This document shows, in pieces, positions 30,682 through 39,765 of a stretch of DNA of 64,000 nucleotides. Origin of the DNA: Streptomyces sp. R21. GTDB lineage: Bacteria; Actinomycetota; Actinomycetes; Streptomycetales; Streptomycetaceae. A program made the position numbers and the translations under genes. Position 1 is the stretch's first letter. Each line of letters starts with the position of its first letter. The stretch covers positions 62,001 through 126,000 of the forward strand of contig NZ_CP163435.1 in assembly GCF_041051975.1 (NCBI RefSeq), in the 5' to 3' direction. Below the pieces are notes generated by a model. It made no database searches and had not been told where the DNA came from. It saw nothing but the letters and a program-made list of their open reading frames with translations.

Positions 30682-32120
30682 TAGTTGCGCACGGGCAGTC
30701 TGATCGCCACCGTGGGGTCGCCCAGAATGACTGTCGTCTGCAGGTCGAAGTAGGCGAGTTTTGTGTACGTCGCTGCTGTGAGCGCGCCTTCGGCCCCGTC
30801 GATGCTCTCGCTGTACTGACGGATGGCCTGATCGTGAGCGGTCGCCAGTTCGCCGATACGCCCGTAGAGGTCGCCGAAGGCGAGACCGGCCGGTTTGCCG
30901 AGGCAGATCTTGTCGTATAGCGCCGTGACGAGGTTGTCAGTCAGGGGTTGGAGGGTCCACGGAGAGCGAATGGTCCAGTCGAATGTCGGCTCCACATGCC
31001 CGATGAACGCCCGCAGCGGCTGGGCAGCGCCGAGGAGAGCCGTGGGCAGTGGGGCGACCGTGGGGCCGATGCCGGCAACGCCGCGCAGTACTTGATCGGC
31101 GAGTGAGCCGTCCTGGACGAGTCCGGTGAAGACACTGCTCCCATCAGCCCCCGCAGAGCAGCAGGCGTGCGCGTACCAGATCGCACCGGCAGGCTGCCAC
31201 CGAGCGAGTACGTCGGTCGGCTCCAGCGGTGAGTGAAGCGTGTCGACCAGCAAGCCGAGGTTCGCAGTCATCTGCGTGCGGTCGTCGAGTGGCCCGGTCA
31301 TGCCGTGACTCGTCGTGACGACGAGTGCGGGGGTGTTCAGTGCCAGTGCGGCGACGAGGTCGCCTCCGGTCACCGGACGGGCACCACCGTCCAGATAGGT
31401 GGCGGCTTTCATCTCCTGGTCGCGGTCTTGAGTCATCCGTGCCGCGACCTTCGCGCCGATCGACGTTCGCATGACCTGGCTGATGTCGTCCCCGCCGTGG
31501 TCGACAGACCAGATGACAGGCGCGTCATAGCGGGCTGCGGAGTCCTTCCATTCGGAAAGCAGAGCAGTTACGTAGTGATCAAGTTCGTCGCCTGTGAGGT
31601 GTAGTCGGCCGACGTAGCGACCTGCGTTGAGTTGGTACTGAAGGCCCCAAGGCAGTGCTTCGGGACCGCCGTAGAGCAGCAGGTACTGCGGGAGCTTCCC
31701 GTCGCCGATCCCCGTCGCCGATCCGCTGATGGCGACGTCTTTGTGGGCAAGGTAGTCACGCAGCGAGACGACGCCGGTCGCGGGACCCTGCCGATGTCTG
31801 AAGATCCGTGCTGCCGGGAGGCGCTGCTTGAAGAGTTCGCGGATTGGTTCCGGTGCATCGTCGGCAGTGGCCTTCTGACGCTCCGTGAGGTCGTCCCGGT
31901 CGGGCAGCACCAGCCCCCAGCCTATCTGGTCGGAGCGCCATTCGCCTGGGTCGACGGCCTCCTCCGGACGCATCCAGACTTTCGGTTGCCATAGTTGCGG
32001 TCCGAAGCCCCACCCGTCCGATGGGGCCCCGGTTGCCGGCCCGTCCCCGGTCCACGCATCGGCCTGAAGCATCTCGGGGAAGGTGATTTCGGTACCGAAC
32101 GCAGTGAGGTCCCTTGTCAT
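30681..32120 (-). CDS. Caspase-fold peptidase (C25/CHAT-like), last gene of the protease operon
   Basis: The 479-aa protein has an LPWGLQ motif (about 157) like the LPWE turn of CHAT domains. The candidate catalytic His is in VVTTSHGMTGP (about H272) and the Cys in IWYAHACCSAGADG (C320/C321), followed by a helix-strand block GAAQPLRAFIGHVEPTFDWT typical of gingipain-like C25 and CHAT families. It has no signal peptide and so should act in the cytoplasm. It follows the CHAT gene by 12 bp on the same strand. An IS5-type element abuts the stop codon, so transcription beyond the operon is now blocked, but the protein is essentially unchanged. Confidence 0.75.
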   Translation of the reverse strand: MTRDLTAFGTEITFPEMLQADAWTGDGPATGAPSDGWGFGPQLWQPKVWMRPEEAVDPGEWRSDQIGWGLVLPDRDDLTERQKATADDAPEPIRELFKQRLPAARIFRHRQGPATGVVSLRDYLAHKDVAISGSATGIGDGKLPQYLLLYGGPEALPWGLQYQLNAGRYVGRLHLTGDELDHYVTALLSEWKDSAARYDAPVIWSVDHGGDDISQVMRTSIGAKVAARMTQDRDQEMKAATYLDGGARPVTGGDLVAALALNTPALVVTTSHGMTGPLDDRTQMTANLGLLVDTLHSPLEPTDVLARWQPAGAIWYAHACCSAGADGSSVFTGLVQDGSLADQVLRGVAGIGPTVAPLPTALLGAAQPLRAFIGHVEPTFDWTIRSPWTLQPLTDNLVTALYDKICLGKPAGLAFGDLYGRIGELATAHDQAIRQYSESIDGAEGALTAATYTKLAYFDLQTTVILGDPTVAIRLPVRN

Positions 32121-32132
32121 CGCCGATCCTCC

Positions 32133-33407
32133 TTACGGTCCCCGCCCGGCGAGTGCTCGTCTGTGGAGCTGTTGCCTACCCACTTCTTCCAGGGTCGGCG
32201 CCGGCCCTGGAAGCCAACTGAGCACGAGCGGATCGGGGCGCACGTAGAGCACGGGCACCGTCCACTCCTTCGTCGACGTCGCGGCCATCGACACAGAAAT
32301 TCCTCCTACCGCTTGCCGCTCGCACAGCCGCCGCCTCGGCTCGACGAGCAGATTCCAGAAGGGGATTTCCACCGGATTCCCCTTGGCCTGTACGACGTTC
32401 TCCACGGCAGCCAGGAGCTGAGGATAGAGTGCGGCTGAAAAAGCGCTGGCGTCGTCAGGATTGACCGGTTCGCTCATCGCGACTGCGGCGGCAAAAGGGC
32501 CTCGGTTGACGAGCTCTCGCGCCAGCGAGTAGGTCTCTCCGACCGGTGCCCCGACTTCGCAGCAGTTGAGAACGGCCAACCAGGCCGGGTCCATCGGGTT
32601 GGAGAGCTGGCTGATCTGATCGAACTCGAGTCGAAGCGATCGGTTCGGCACACCGTCCTGCCAGTCGGCGGCAACAGCGATCTCTAGTTGCGGGCGCTGT
32701 CGGAGCCGCCCGTGACAGAACAGGTGAAGAATGTGAGGCCGGAAGCTGGATACCTTCTCACGCAGGGTCGCCAGGTCCTGGGGGACCAAATCGACGCTCA
32801 CGCCGGGGTCCGCTGCCTTCTGGATACTCAGAGCCAGATCGTGCTCACTGACAAACGTGAGGACTTCGACGTCGAGGCGGCCGGCCACGGCGGCTACCTC
32901 CTTGCTGAGGATCTGCCATTCGTCGGCGGCAGTGACGCCCAAGCAGGACAGAATCGCCGCGATCCTCAACGGTGGGCGAAATTCCTCGAGATGGACCGGG
33001 TTGTCGCCCACGGGCGGGACAATGCGGCTCACCGGCCATCGTGCGTCGAGGCCCAGGAAATCCACGGCTTGGGACCAGAGCGTTTCCCACGGCAGCGCCT
33101 CGGCTGCGCCGGGCGCGCGCAGTTCTACGAAGACGGGTCGCTTGGCCGCACCTGGTTGCGCGGCGGCAGGCAGGTGCAGCCCGATGTCGGGTTGCGCGGC
33201 GAGGCCGTCGAAGAGAAGCCGGCCCGCGTCCCGGACGCTCGTCTCGCCAAGGCTGTGACTGGCCAGCGCGACGAACTCAGGCTCACTTCCGTTGCAGGCA
33301 AAGGGCGTCGCCTGGTTGCCCGGAGGGTTCTCCAACGAGACGAGCATCGAGCCATGCCCCTCGCCGCTGATCAGCAACTGGACACGTATGACAAGCCGGT
33401 CGGTCAT
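32133..33407 (-). CDS. CHAT-domain protease, catalytically complete
   Basis: The 424-aa protein contains the LPWETL turn (about 106), HLFCHGRL with the likely catalytic His (about H232), and AVLNCCEVGAPVGE with the catalytic Cys (C282/C283). Then comes RELVNRGPFAAAVAMSEPVN and a C-terminal strand region WTVPVLYVRPDPL. The first 100 residues are beta-rich and unassigned. Unlike the CHAT protein at 14726 it lacks a TPR region. It overlaps the upstream gene by 4 bp (33404-33407), so it is coupled to the non-catalytic CHAT protein, a likely partner or scaffold. Confidence 0.85.
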   Translation of the reverse strand: MTDRLVIRVQLLISGEGHGSMLVSLENPPGNQATPFACNGSEPEFVALASHSLGETSVRDAGRLLFDGLAAQPDIGLHLPAAAQPGAAKRPVFVELRAPGAAEALPWETLWSQAVDFLGLDARWPVSRIVPPVGDNPVHLEEFRPPLRIAAILSCLGVTAADEWQILSKEVAAVAGRLDVEVLTFVSEHDLALSIQKAADPGVSVDLVPQDLATLREKVSSFRPHILHLFCHGRLRQRPQLEIAVAADWQDGVPNRSLRLEFDQISQLSNPMDPAWLAVLNCCEVGAPVGETYSLARELVNRGPFAAAVAMSEPVNPDDASAFSAALYPQLLAAVENVVQAKGNPVEIPFWNLLVEPRRRLCERQAVGGISVSMAATSTKEWTVPVLYVRPDPLVLSWLPGPAPTLEEVGRQQLHRRALAGRGP

Positions 33408-34855
33408 GTCCTTCCACCGGACCCCTCGTCCCCTGGTGCGGAGGCTTTCTCCGTGTTCCAGGCAACCTGAGCGCGCTCTTCCAATTCATCGGCGAAAGCG
33501 CGCAGCCCACCGACGGCAGCCGCGGAGTCCGTCCCGGGGGTTGGTGGCTCTGCGGTTGACTTGGCACCCATCCATTGGGCCTGGGCCTGCTCCAGGATCC
33601 GAGTCCCGGACGCGAGCCACGCAGGGGTGTAGTCCGCGGCAATGAGCGCCTCGCTGGCCGTTTCGATGAGTGCGGACTGGTCGTCGATGGTGAGCTCGTC
33701 GCTCACCACGGCCGTTGGGGTACGTTCGGTCTGGGACGGGCCTTCGACGAGGCGAGGATGCGCCCAGCAGGTGACTGCTGGGATGGGTCTGGGGACCGCC
33801 AGACTCTCCGGGCCGTACACGAAGGCGTACGTGTCGGCGAGTTGGCTGAACGGAGACCCGAACTCGTCGCGCTCCGTGTCGTGGACAATGACACATCCTG
33901 GATGTCGCCGTGCCAGGGCGTCACCGAGCTCTCGCAGGGCGACGTTCGAGAAGTTCCCCGGTGGGCCGGACACTGCGAACGACCACGCTCCGAGCCGGGT
34001 GAGGAACGGCGAGAGCTGCGTCAGTCCCACGAATTGCGACCACGGTTCAAGAGCGCCCGCCAATGGCGACGGCGCGAGCGCCAACGCGCCGCGGTCACCG
34101 GCCAGGTAACCGTGGCAGAGGAAGTGCACAACATCCGCCGCTCGGCCTGCCAATGCCTCGTCGATCCAGGAGAGCCACGGGCTCAGCACATCAGAAGAAT
34201 CGCTGCGACGATGGTCACGGTTCGGGCGCCGGTGTTGGTCGGCGTGGCGGGGATCGTGGACGTGCACCTGGTTACCAAGTTCCTTGGTGCTGCTGACCGC
34301 GATCTCGTACTCGTCGATGTCGACGAACAATTCCAGTCTCGTGCGCATGGGCAGGGAGTTGACGATCTCATTGGCCAGGACTCCGAGCATGGCCCCGGCG
34401 GGGAATCCTGCCTTGCTCTGTGGGCTCGAAGCACACAGCACGGCTGTCAGCGAGTCCTGTGCTGTCCGCGGGCGCAGCGAAAAGTAGGGCAGGCGCATCA
34501 CGGCGCACCCGAGGAGGGGGCCGAGCATCACCTCCCACGGCAGCAGCTGGAGGAAACCGGAAGGGGGCACGACGTCCAGCCACAGCACGGCCCGTTTGCC
34601 CCCGATGGCGACCCATCTCTCGGAGAATTGCTCTTGCAGGTCCGGCGGAAGGTGCGGCCCGTCGCCAACATCGAGGTCGGTGAGCCCGTTCGGTTCATCG
34701 GTCAACCCGAGGTCCGTGGCCGGGCAGGTACCCACCTGCACCGGCTGAGCGTCGCCCGCCTGGAGTTCAAAGCTGACGCACGGTGTTGCCTCCGGGAGTC
34801 CGTGGACAAGTCGGATCCTGAGAACGGCCAAGTCGCCATGTAGCGCAGCAGTCAC
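33404..34855 (-). CDS. CHAT-like protein lacking the catalytic cysteine
   Basis: The 483-aa protein shares the LPWEVM turn (about 106) and VVHFLCHGYL with the His (about H248). At the place where its neighbour has LNCCEVG it reads AWSFAVSGPPGNFSN, with no Cys. It is therefore probably a pseudo-protease acting as regulator or subunit. The C-terminal 110 residues add a helical extension (IETASEALIAADYTPAWLAS, FADELEERAQVAWNTEKAS). It starts one base after the upstream hydrolase stop and overlaps the active CHAT gene by 4 bp. The order inactive-active suggests a heteromeric complex, by analogy with other inactive/active caspase-fold pairs. Confidence 0.75.
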   Translation of the reverse strand: MTAALHGDLAVLRIRLVHGLPEATPCVSFELQAGDAQPVQVGTCPATDLGLTDEPNGLTDLDVGDGPHLPPDLQEQFSERWVAIGGKRAVLWLDVVPPSGFLQLLPWEVMLGPLLGCAVMRLPYFSLRPRTAQDSLTAVLCASSPQSKAGFPAGAMLGVLANEIVNSLPMRTRLELFVDIDEYEIAVSSTKELGNQVHVHDPRHADQHRRPNRDHRRSDSSDVLSPWLSWIDEALAGRAADVVHFLCHGYLAGDRGALALAPSPLAGALEPWSQFVGLTQLSPFLTRLGAWSFAVSGPPGNFSNVALRELGDALARRHPGCVIVHDTERDEFGSPFSQLADTYAFVYGPESLAVPRPIPAVTCWAHPRLVEGPSQTERTPTAVVSDELTIDDQSALIETASEALIAADYTPAWLASGTRILEQAQAQWMGAKSTAEPPTPGTDSAAAVGGLRAFADELEERAQVAWNTEKASAPGDEGSGGRT

Positions 34856-34856
34856 G

Positions 34857-36182
34857 TCACACCGCCCCGGCGACCTGGTTGAGCAGCATCCACCACGTCG
34901 CCTCGTTGTTGATCTCGCCGTGCCCTGCGATCACTGCCGAGGACTCGAGGGCGACGATGCTGTGACCGTTCGCACTCCCGGTGTAGGTCTCGGGTGGCAG
35001 CCGCGCGGGCCTGACTACAACCTCGGGGGAGTCGGCGGGCCCGAAGCCGCCGAGGGCGGCGAAGCGGCTCGGCTCAGCAGCGATCTGCATCTCGCCCACG
35101 TCCGAGTTTCGACGCACCGCAAGGTGGAAGAAGCGGGTCAACGGCACGTCCCAGCGACTGTACGTCGAATAGATCGGCAGTCGGCACAGGTCCAGAGCCG
35201 GCCGATAGCCGCCTGGCTTACCCGCTCCATCGGCGTTCTGGGCGAAGCACCGCCGGGAGACAGCTGCCTGGAGGAGCAGCAATGATTCGACCGAACGGGG
35301 CTGCGGCCGCGCACACAACGCCGACAGCATGACCTTGCAGCCGTACGAGTGCCCGATCAGATGCACTCGTGCGTTCGGCGCGGCCGACAGCGCGGCGTCG
35401 AGCAACTCCGCGACGCCACGGCTGCCGACCCGGCCTGCGCGGTCTTTCATGAGCAGGACGGTGGCCAGCCGGATGATGCCGCGCAGGTCGAGCCTGCCCA
35501 GCCACCCGGCCGCCTGCGGGCTTCGACCACTCTCTTCGGCGAACCCGAAGTCCGTCTCCGGACGAGACTGAGCCGGGAGCGACCGCCAGATCCTAGCGAT
35601 CTCATCTGAAGCAGGGGCATCCTGGGCGCCAGCCTCATGGTCCTCCAGCGCCCAGATAGGTTCCAACAACTCGGCTAGTTCCGCCACCTCCGCTTCCTCA
35701 AGCCCGGTCGGTCGCTGCGCGATCTCGTAGAATCTCGCGCGCCGGCGCGGCTCGACCGCCTCAGCGACCAAAGCGACCTCTGCACGCTCCACGGCGATGG
35801 CGGCGCCATTGGAACCGGGGACCCCGCCAGCAATGTTCGGCGCCTGCTCCCACGGTGCGACGAGCGAGGTGCTCGGCCAGAAAACGCCGATTAGCGTGGG
35901 CCGAAACTCCCGCGTCAGAGGGTACTTGGTGCGAAGCGCGGCGAAGCCGTCGAGGAATTTGTCGTAGCGACTCGTGGCGGCTGCCCAGTCGTTGTTCCAG
36001 CCGTGCGAAAAGAGGAAGACGTCCGTGGGCGTTGCCTCACGGACGCGTTCGATGAGGGATCTTTGAGTCAACGGCCCGGTGCACAGACCGTCCTTGTCGA
36101 AGGGAATCACATAGAAGGGCGCCTCGACACCGTCGACGATCACCCTCCGATAGGGAGCCTCAACAGGCAGGCGATCGGACAT
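34857..36182 (-). CDS. Alpha/beta hydrolase (lipase/esterase-like), first gene of the protease operon
   Basis: The 441-aa protein has an oxyanion-region motif VFLFSHGWNNDW near the N-terminus and the nucleophile elbow VHLIGHSYGCKVMLSALCAR. This is a Ser hydrolase fold related to the DUF900-like/lipase class. A long helical insertion (RARFYEIAQRPTGLEEAEVA and on) separates the two, perhaps a lid. No signal peptide is present. The start MSDRLPVEAPYRR at 36182 is chosen over 36191. It leads a four-gene operon with three caspase-fold proteins. A phospholipase or peptidase effector role at the membrane is plausible but not shown. Confidence 0.75.
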   Translation of the reverse strand: MSDRLPVEAPYRRVIVDGVEAPFYVIPFDKDGLCTGPLTQRSLIERVREATPTDVFLFSHGWNNDWAAATSRYDKFLDGFAALRTKYPLTREFRPTLIGVFWPSTSLVAPWEQAPNIAGGVPGSNGAAIAVERAEVALVAEAVEPRRRARFYEIAQRPTGLEEAEVAELAELLEPIWALEDHEAGAQDAPASDEIARIWRSLPAQSRPETDFGFAEESGRSPQAAGWLGRLDLRGIIRLATVLLMKDRAGRVGSRGVAELLDAALSAAPNARVHLIGHSYGCKVMLSALCARPQPRSVESLLLLQAAVSRRCFAQNADGAGKPGGYRPALDLCRLPIYSTYSRWDVPLTRFFHLAVRRNSDVGEMQIAAEPSRFAALGGFGPADSPEVVVRPARLPPETYTGSANGHSIVALESSAVIAGHGEINNEATWWMLLNQVAGAV

Positions 36183-36192
36183 TTCACGCACC

Positions 36193-36223
36193 CAATCCGA
36201 ACGAAGTATGTCAAATCGGATTG
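36193..36223. promoter_or_regulatory. Inverted repeat upstream of the protease operon
   Basis: CAATCCGA at 36193-36200 and TCGGATTG at 36216-36223 are perfect inverted copies 15 bp apart. They sit 10-41 bp before the first start codon of the minus-strand operon, in a locally AT-richer stretch with a TTGACA-like hexamer. A dimeric repressor or activator site is plausible. Confidence 0.5.
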
Positions 36224-36439
36224 ATCACAAATCCAGTCTCCTCCCAGGGGAAAAGGAGGTCAACTCGGGGCGTCAGCGCCATCGACGCAGCCGCTCGGTA
36301 AGGTCGAGCAAGGCATCTGAGGCGCGTTCGTTGCCGAGGAGGTACCGGATGCCCGCTGCCGGTGATCGGGAGGACCCTTGATCGATAAAGCGTGTTGGGA
36401 ACGTCGCGTGCCTGCCAACCGAGAGTGTCTCGATCCCAC

Positions 36440-36690
36440 TGGCAGTTACCTGAGCAAATGCGGGATCCGCTACACCGTTGCCGAGCCGATCGACCAGGTC
36501 CGCAACCGCAAGCGCCGTGGCTGCTCCGGTGGCAACTGCCGGCCTTCGCTTGAGGACTATTGGGCCCGCCATGCGGTCGAGTGCGGAATCAGCCGCCTCA
36601 AGCAGCAGCGGGCTGTCGCGACCCGGTATGAAAAGCACGCCTGCCGCGACGAGGTCACCGTCCACGTCGCCGCGATCCACCCGTGGATGT
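36440..36690 (+). pseudogene. IS5-type transposase C-terminal remnant
   Basis: The plus-strand frame reads GIRYTVAEPIDQVRNRKRRG, then DYWARHAVECGISRLKQQRA, VATRYEKHACRDEVTV and HVAAIHPWM. This is the end of a Streptomyces IS5-type transposase (consensus HAVECGINRLKxxRAVATRYDK). No N-terminal domain is present. The minus-strand frame over the same bases is its antisense shadow. Confidence 0.75.
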
Positions 36691-36702
36691 TGAACTGCCG
36701 GC

Positions 36703-36840
36703 CGCCGTCTGCCGTTCCGGCTCGGCCTGTTCCTGGACTGGGCCGTCACCGCGGGACTCATGCGCTACAGCGGCCCCGCCTACCAGTACCGACACCGTGA
36801 ACTCCAGCACTGGCTACGCCAGCACCCCCAGCCCCCCAAC
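36703..36840 (+). pseudogene. C-terminal remnant of a NACHT/STAND-type protein
   Basis: One frame reads LFLDWAVTAGLMRYSGPAYQ, YRHRELQHWLRQHPQPPN, resembling the winged-helix end of the ATPase module in Streptomyces NACHT/STAND proteins. It begins abruptly behind the transposase remnant and runs out at about 36840. Confidence 0.45.
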
Positions 36841-37085
36841 TGCGGCCTGACGAAGCTGAATGACACAACCGTGCTGTGGCCTTGTGGTCGAGATTCCAGG
36901 GTCGCTACGTCAACACGTGATCAGCAAGCGTCGACGAGCTCAACGATGTCGGCCAGTACACCCCGGCCGCGCGCTCGGACGGCCGCCAGGTTGGTAACCG
37001 CTGCCCGTCAGGAGCGGGAGCCGGTTATGGCGGCCGGCCCGCTCTGCGAGCGTGGCGTCTTCTCGCCCACCTTCTTCACCTCGAT

Positions 37086-37255
37086 GGTGCGCGGGTCGAC
37101 GCGTGATGACGCTCGTCGAGGAGGGCGTAGCCGACCATGCGCCCGTCCCGCTCGTAGGGGGGTTTGGTGTTGCGGCGGCGGGTCTTGTCGAGGGCCTGGC
37201 GGACGTAGTCGAGGCTTTCGGGGTCTTCCAGCCACACGACGTGTTCTTCGTGGGA
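37086..37255 (-). pseudogene. Fragment of an unidentified gene
   Basis: Minus-strand translation gives HVVWLEDPESLDYVRQALDK, TRRRNTKPPYERDGRMVGYA and LLDERHH. Its composition looks genuinely coding, but it has neither a start nor an end and no family was recognised. It lies among other debris. Confidence 0.35.
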
Positions 37256-37256
37256 A

Positions 37257-37607
37257 GAAGCTGAGCGGCTTGCCCGCCAGGCTGCACAAGCCGGCGACGA
37301 CGATGCCCTGCGGACCCTGGCCGGTATGCGGTTCGAGGCCGGCGCCCAACAGGAGGCTGAGCGGCTGTGGCGCGCGAATGTCGAAGCCGGATATCCCAAA
37401 GACATGGGGAGCTTGGCCGCACTGCGAGAGCGAGCAGGAGACGCGGAGGAAGCTGAGCAGCTCTATCGCGCAGCCATCGACGCCGGGCACCCCGCAAACC
37501 TGCCAAGTCTGGCCCGGTTCATGGGCATCGACCTGGCACGGCTGTGGACGTATGGGTTGGATGCTGACGGTCGGCCGGCGCAGCCTTGGAGTCCTCACCA
37601 TGACTAG
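37257..37607 (+). pseudogene. TPR/Sel1-like repeat fragment of a STAND-type protein
   Basis: The plus frame reads EAERLARQAAQAGDDDALRT, LRERAGDAEEAEQLYRAAID, AGHPANLPSLARFMGIDLAR and ends LDADGRPAQPW before a stop. This is the repeat ladder (RERAGD.EEAE.LYRAA.DAGH) and closing segment seen at the end of Streptomyces TPR/STAND regulators. The N-terminal domains are missing. Together with the fragment at 36703 it may derive from one deleted gene. Confidence 0.6.
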
Positions 37608-37689
37608 ACCCGACCTGACCAACCGACTTGCCCAGCCTGGCCACCCGCGCAACGCTTCCGCCAGCGGGCGGGCCCAGAGGTTGTCCCGT

Positions 37690-37968
37690 ACGGAGCATGA
37701 GTGATCCAGTGAGAGCCAGGTCGTGGAGCTGACCTCGCCGAGCATCGCCTGGTGAACACCGTGGCCCTTGAGCCGACGGTCCCGAAGATCTTCCAGTTCT
37801 TCAACCGCGACAGGGCATTTTCCACCCGGGCGCGAGCCCAGCGGTGGCGCGTTGTCCGCTTCCTGCTGTGGGCTGAGGTGCCTCTGACCTCGTCGTTTAC
37901 GGTGCGGGCTGAGCAGCCCCGTGCCCTGGTCTCCGCCATCGGCCTACACGGATGCGGCGGCGCCGGTG
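37690..37968 (-). pseudogene. Transposase remnant interrupted by IS21
   Basis: The minus frame reads HRWARARVENALSRLKNWKI, FGTVGS, then shifts frame to continue as VHQAMLGEVSSTTWLSLDHS. This resembles the end of an IS5-type transposase (RARVEHALxRxKxWKI...AMLG). The IS21 element at 37969 is inserted in it; the upstream part would continue at 40604. Confidence 0.5.
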
Positions 37969-38166
37969 TGTGGGCGGTCACGATTTTCCCCCGTGTCAGG
38001 TGGTTTGAGCGTCATGTAATGGGACCTCACGAATCCTCCGAAATACCCCGGGGTATGACGGAGTTGGGATTGAGGGCCCTGGCCATCGCGAAGTCGCATG
38101 TGCTGTCCCTTGACCTGCGGGTTGAGAGGTCGATGGACGCACCGGATGGCAAGGAGAACGTTCACC

Positions 38167-39765
38167 GTGGTCGACATCACCGAGATCTATGTTCACTGGT
38201 ATGCGGGCCGTTCCAAGCGTGAGCTGGCCGCGTCGTTGGGGGTGGACCGCAAGACGCTCAGGAAGTACCTGGCTCCGGCGGAGCTGGCCGGGATCACCCC
38301 GGGTGGGCCGCCGATGAGCGAGGACGACTGGGCCAAGCTGATCAAGAGCTGGTTTCCGGAGCTCGCCGACCGGAGGCTGCGGCAGATCACCTGGCCACAG
38401 ATCGACCAGCATCGCGACTACATCAAGAGCCTGCTGGGGACCGTGACCGTCACCACGATCCACCAACGCCTGCGCGATGAGCACAAGTTGGAGGTCTCGC
38501 TGTCCTCCTTCCGCCGCTGGGTCCATGCCACGCTGCCGGACGAGGTGAACGCCTCGCAGGTCACCGTCCTGCGCGACGACGTCGAACCGGGCTCGGAGGC
38601 CCAGATCGACTACGGCTTCCTGGGGCAGTGGGTCGATCCGCGCACCGGCAGGCGCCACCGGATCTGGGTGTTCGTGATGGTGCTACCCGCCTCCCGCCGC
38701 ATGTTCATCCGCCCGGTGCTGACCCTGCACCAGCACGCCTGGACCGAAGCCCACGTCGCCGCCTTCCGCTACTTCGGCGGCGTCCCGCGCCGGCTGGTGC
38801 CGGACAACCTGCGCACCGGCGTCGACAAGCCCGATCTCTACGACCCCAAAATCAACAAGGCGTATGCCGAACTTGCCACCCATTACGGCGCGTTGGTCGA
38901 CCCGGCCCGCGCCGCGAAGCCGAAGGACAAACCGCGGGTCGAGCGTCCGATGCCCTATATCCGCGATTCGTTCTGGCGCGGGCGGGAGTTCACCTCGATC
39001 GAGCACATGCAGGCCGAGGCCGTCACCTGGGCCAGGAAGGTCGCGGGCCGCCGGCAGTGCCGGCCGCTGGGCGGGGCCGCCCCGCTGTCGGTGTTCGAGG
39101 CCATCGAGGCCGAGATGCTGCTGCCGCTGCCCCCGACTCCGTTCGTGCTGGCCCGCTGGTCGACCGCGTCGGTCGGCCCGGACATCCACATCAAGGTCGG
39201 CCGCACCCTCTACTCGGTCCCCTGGAAACTGATCGGCCGAAGAGTCGACGTCCGCTCCACCCAGACCATGGTGCAGGTCTTCCACGACGGTGAACTGGTC
39301 AAGACCCATGCGGCACTTGAGCAGGGCAAACGCACCGACCGCTCCGACTACCCGCCGGAGAAGATCGCCTTCCAGATGCGCACGCCGATCTGGTGCCGCA
39401 GCCAGGCATCGGAGATCGGGGACGCCTGCCGCGAAGTCATCGACCAGCTGCTGGAGGTCAACGCGCTCTACCGGCTCCGGGCCGCCCAGGGGGTCCTCGG
39501 ACTGAAGAAGAAGTATGGGGAAGAGCGGCTGGAGGCCGCCTGCGCGAAGGCGATCGCGGTCGGCGACCCCTCCTATCGCACTATCAAGGGCATCCTGGTC
39601 GCCGGCACCGAGGTCGATCCCGAGCCGGAGACCAGCGGGGATGCCGGAGCTGCGGCCTTTCTCCACGGACCTCAGCGGCTGTTCGCCACCGCCGCACCCC
39701 CCGACCCCGCGGACGAGTGCCTCGGCGGCCCGGTCCACGACGGAGCGGAAGGGGACCTTCGATGA
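38167..39765 (+). CDS. istA: IS21-family transposase IstA
   Basis: The 532-aa transposase starts at GTG 38167 behind AAGGAGAACGTTCACC. It has an N-terminal helix-turn-helix (WYAGRSKRELAASLGVDRKT) and a DDE integrase core: SEAQIDYGFLG gives the first Asp and PRRLVPDNLRTGV the second. The C-terminal beta domain contains KVGRTLYSVPWKLIGRRVDV. The length is normal for the family. The stop overlaps istB as ATGA. Confidence 0.95.
   Translation: MVDITEIYVHWYAGRSKRELAASLGVDRKTLRKYLAPAELAGITPGGPPMSEDDWAKLIKSWFPELADRRLRQITWPQIDQHRDYIKSLLGTVTVTTIHQRLRDEHKLEVSLSSFRRWVHATLPDEVNASQVTVLRDDVEPGSEAQIDYGFLGQWVDPRTGRRHRIWVFVMVLPASRRMFIRPVLTLHQHAWTEAHVAAFRYFGGVPRRLVPDNLRTGVDKPDLYDPKINKAYAELATHYGALVDPARAAKPKDKPRVERPMPYIRDSFWRGREFTSIEHMQAEAVTWARKVAGRRQCRPLGGAAPLSVFEAIEAEMLLPLPPTPFVLARWSTASVGPDIHIKVGRTLYSVPWKLIGRRVDVRSTQTMVQVFHDGELVKTHAALEQGKRTDRSDYPPEKIAFQMRTPIWCRSQASEIGDACREVIDQLLEVNALYRLRAAQGVLGLKKKYGEERLEAACAKAIAVGDPSYRTIKGILVAGTEVDPEPETSGDAGAAAFLHGPQRLFATAAPPDPADECLGGPVHDGAEGDLR

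Noticed and set aside
36273..36761. Minus-strand 162-aa frame upstream of the protease operon
   Set aside because: It is antisense to a clear IS5-type transposase remnant on the plus strand.
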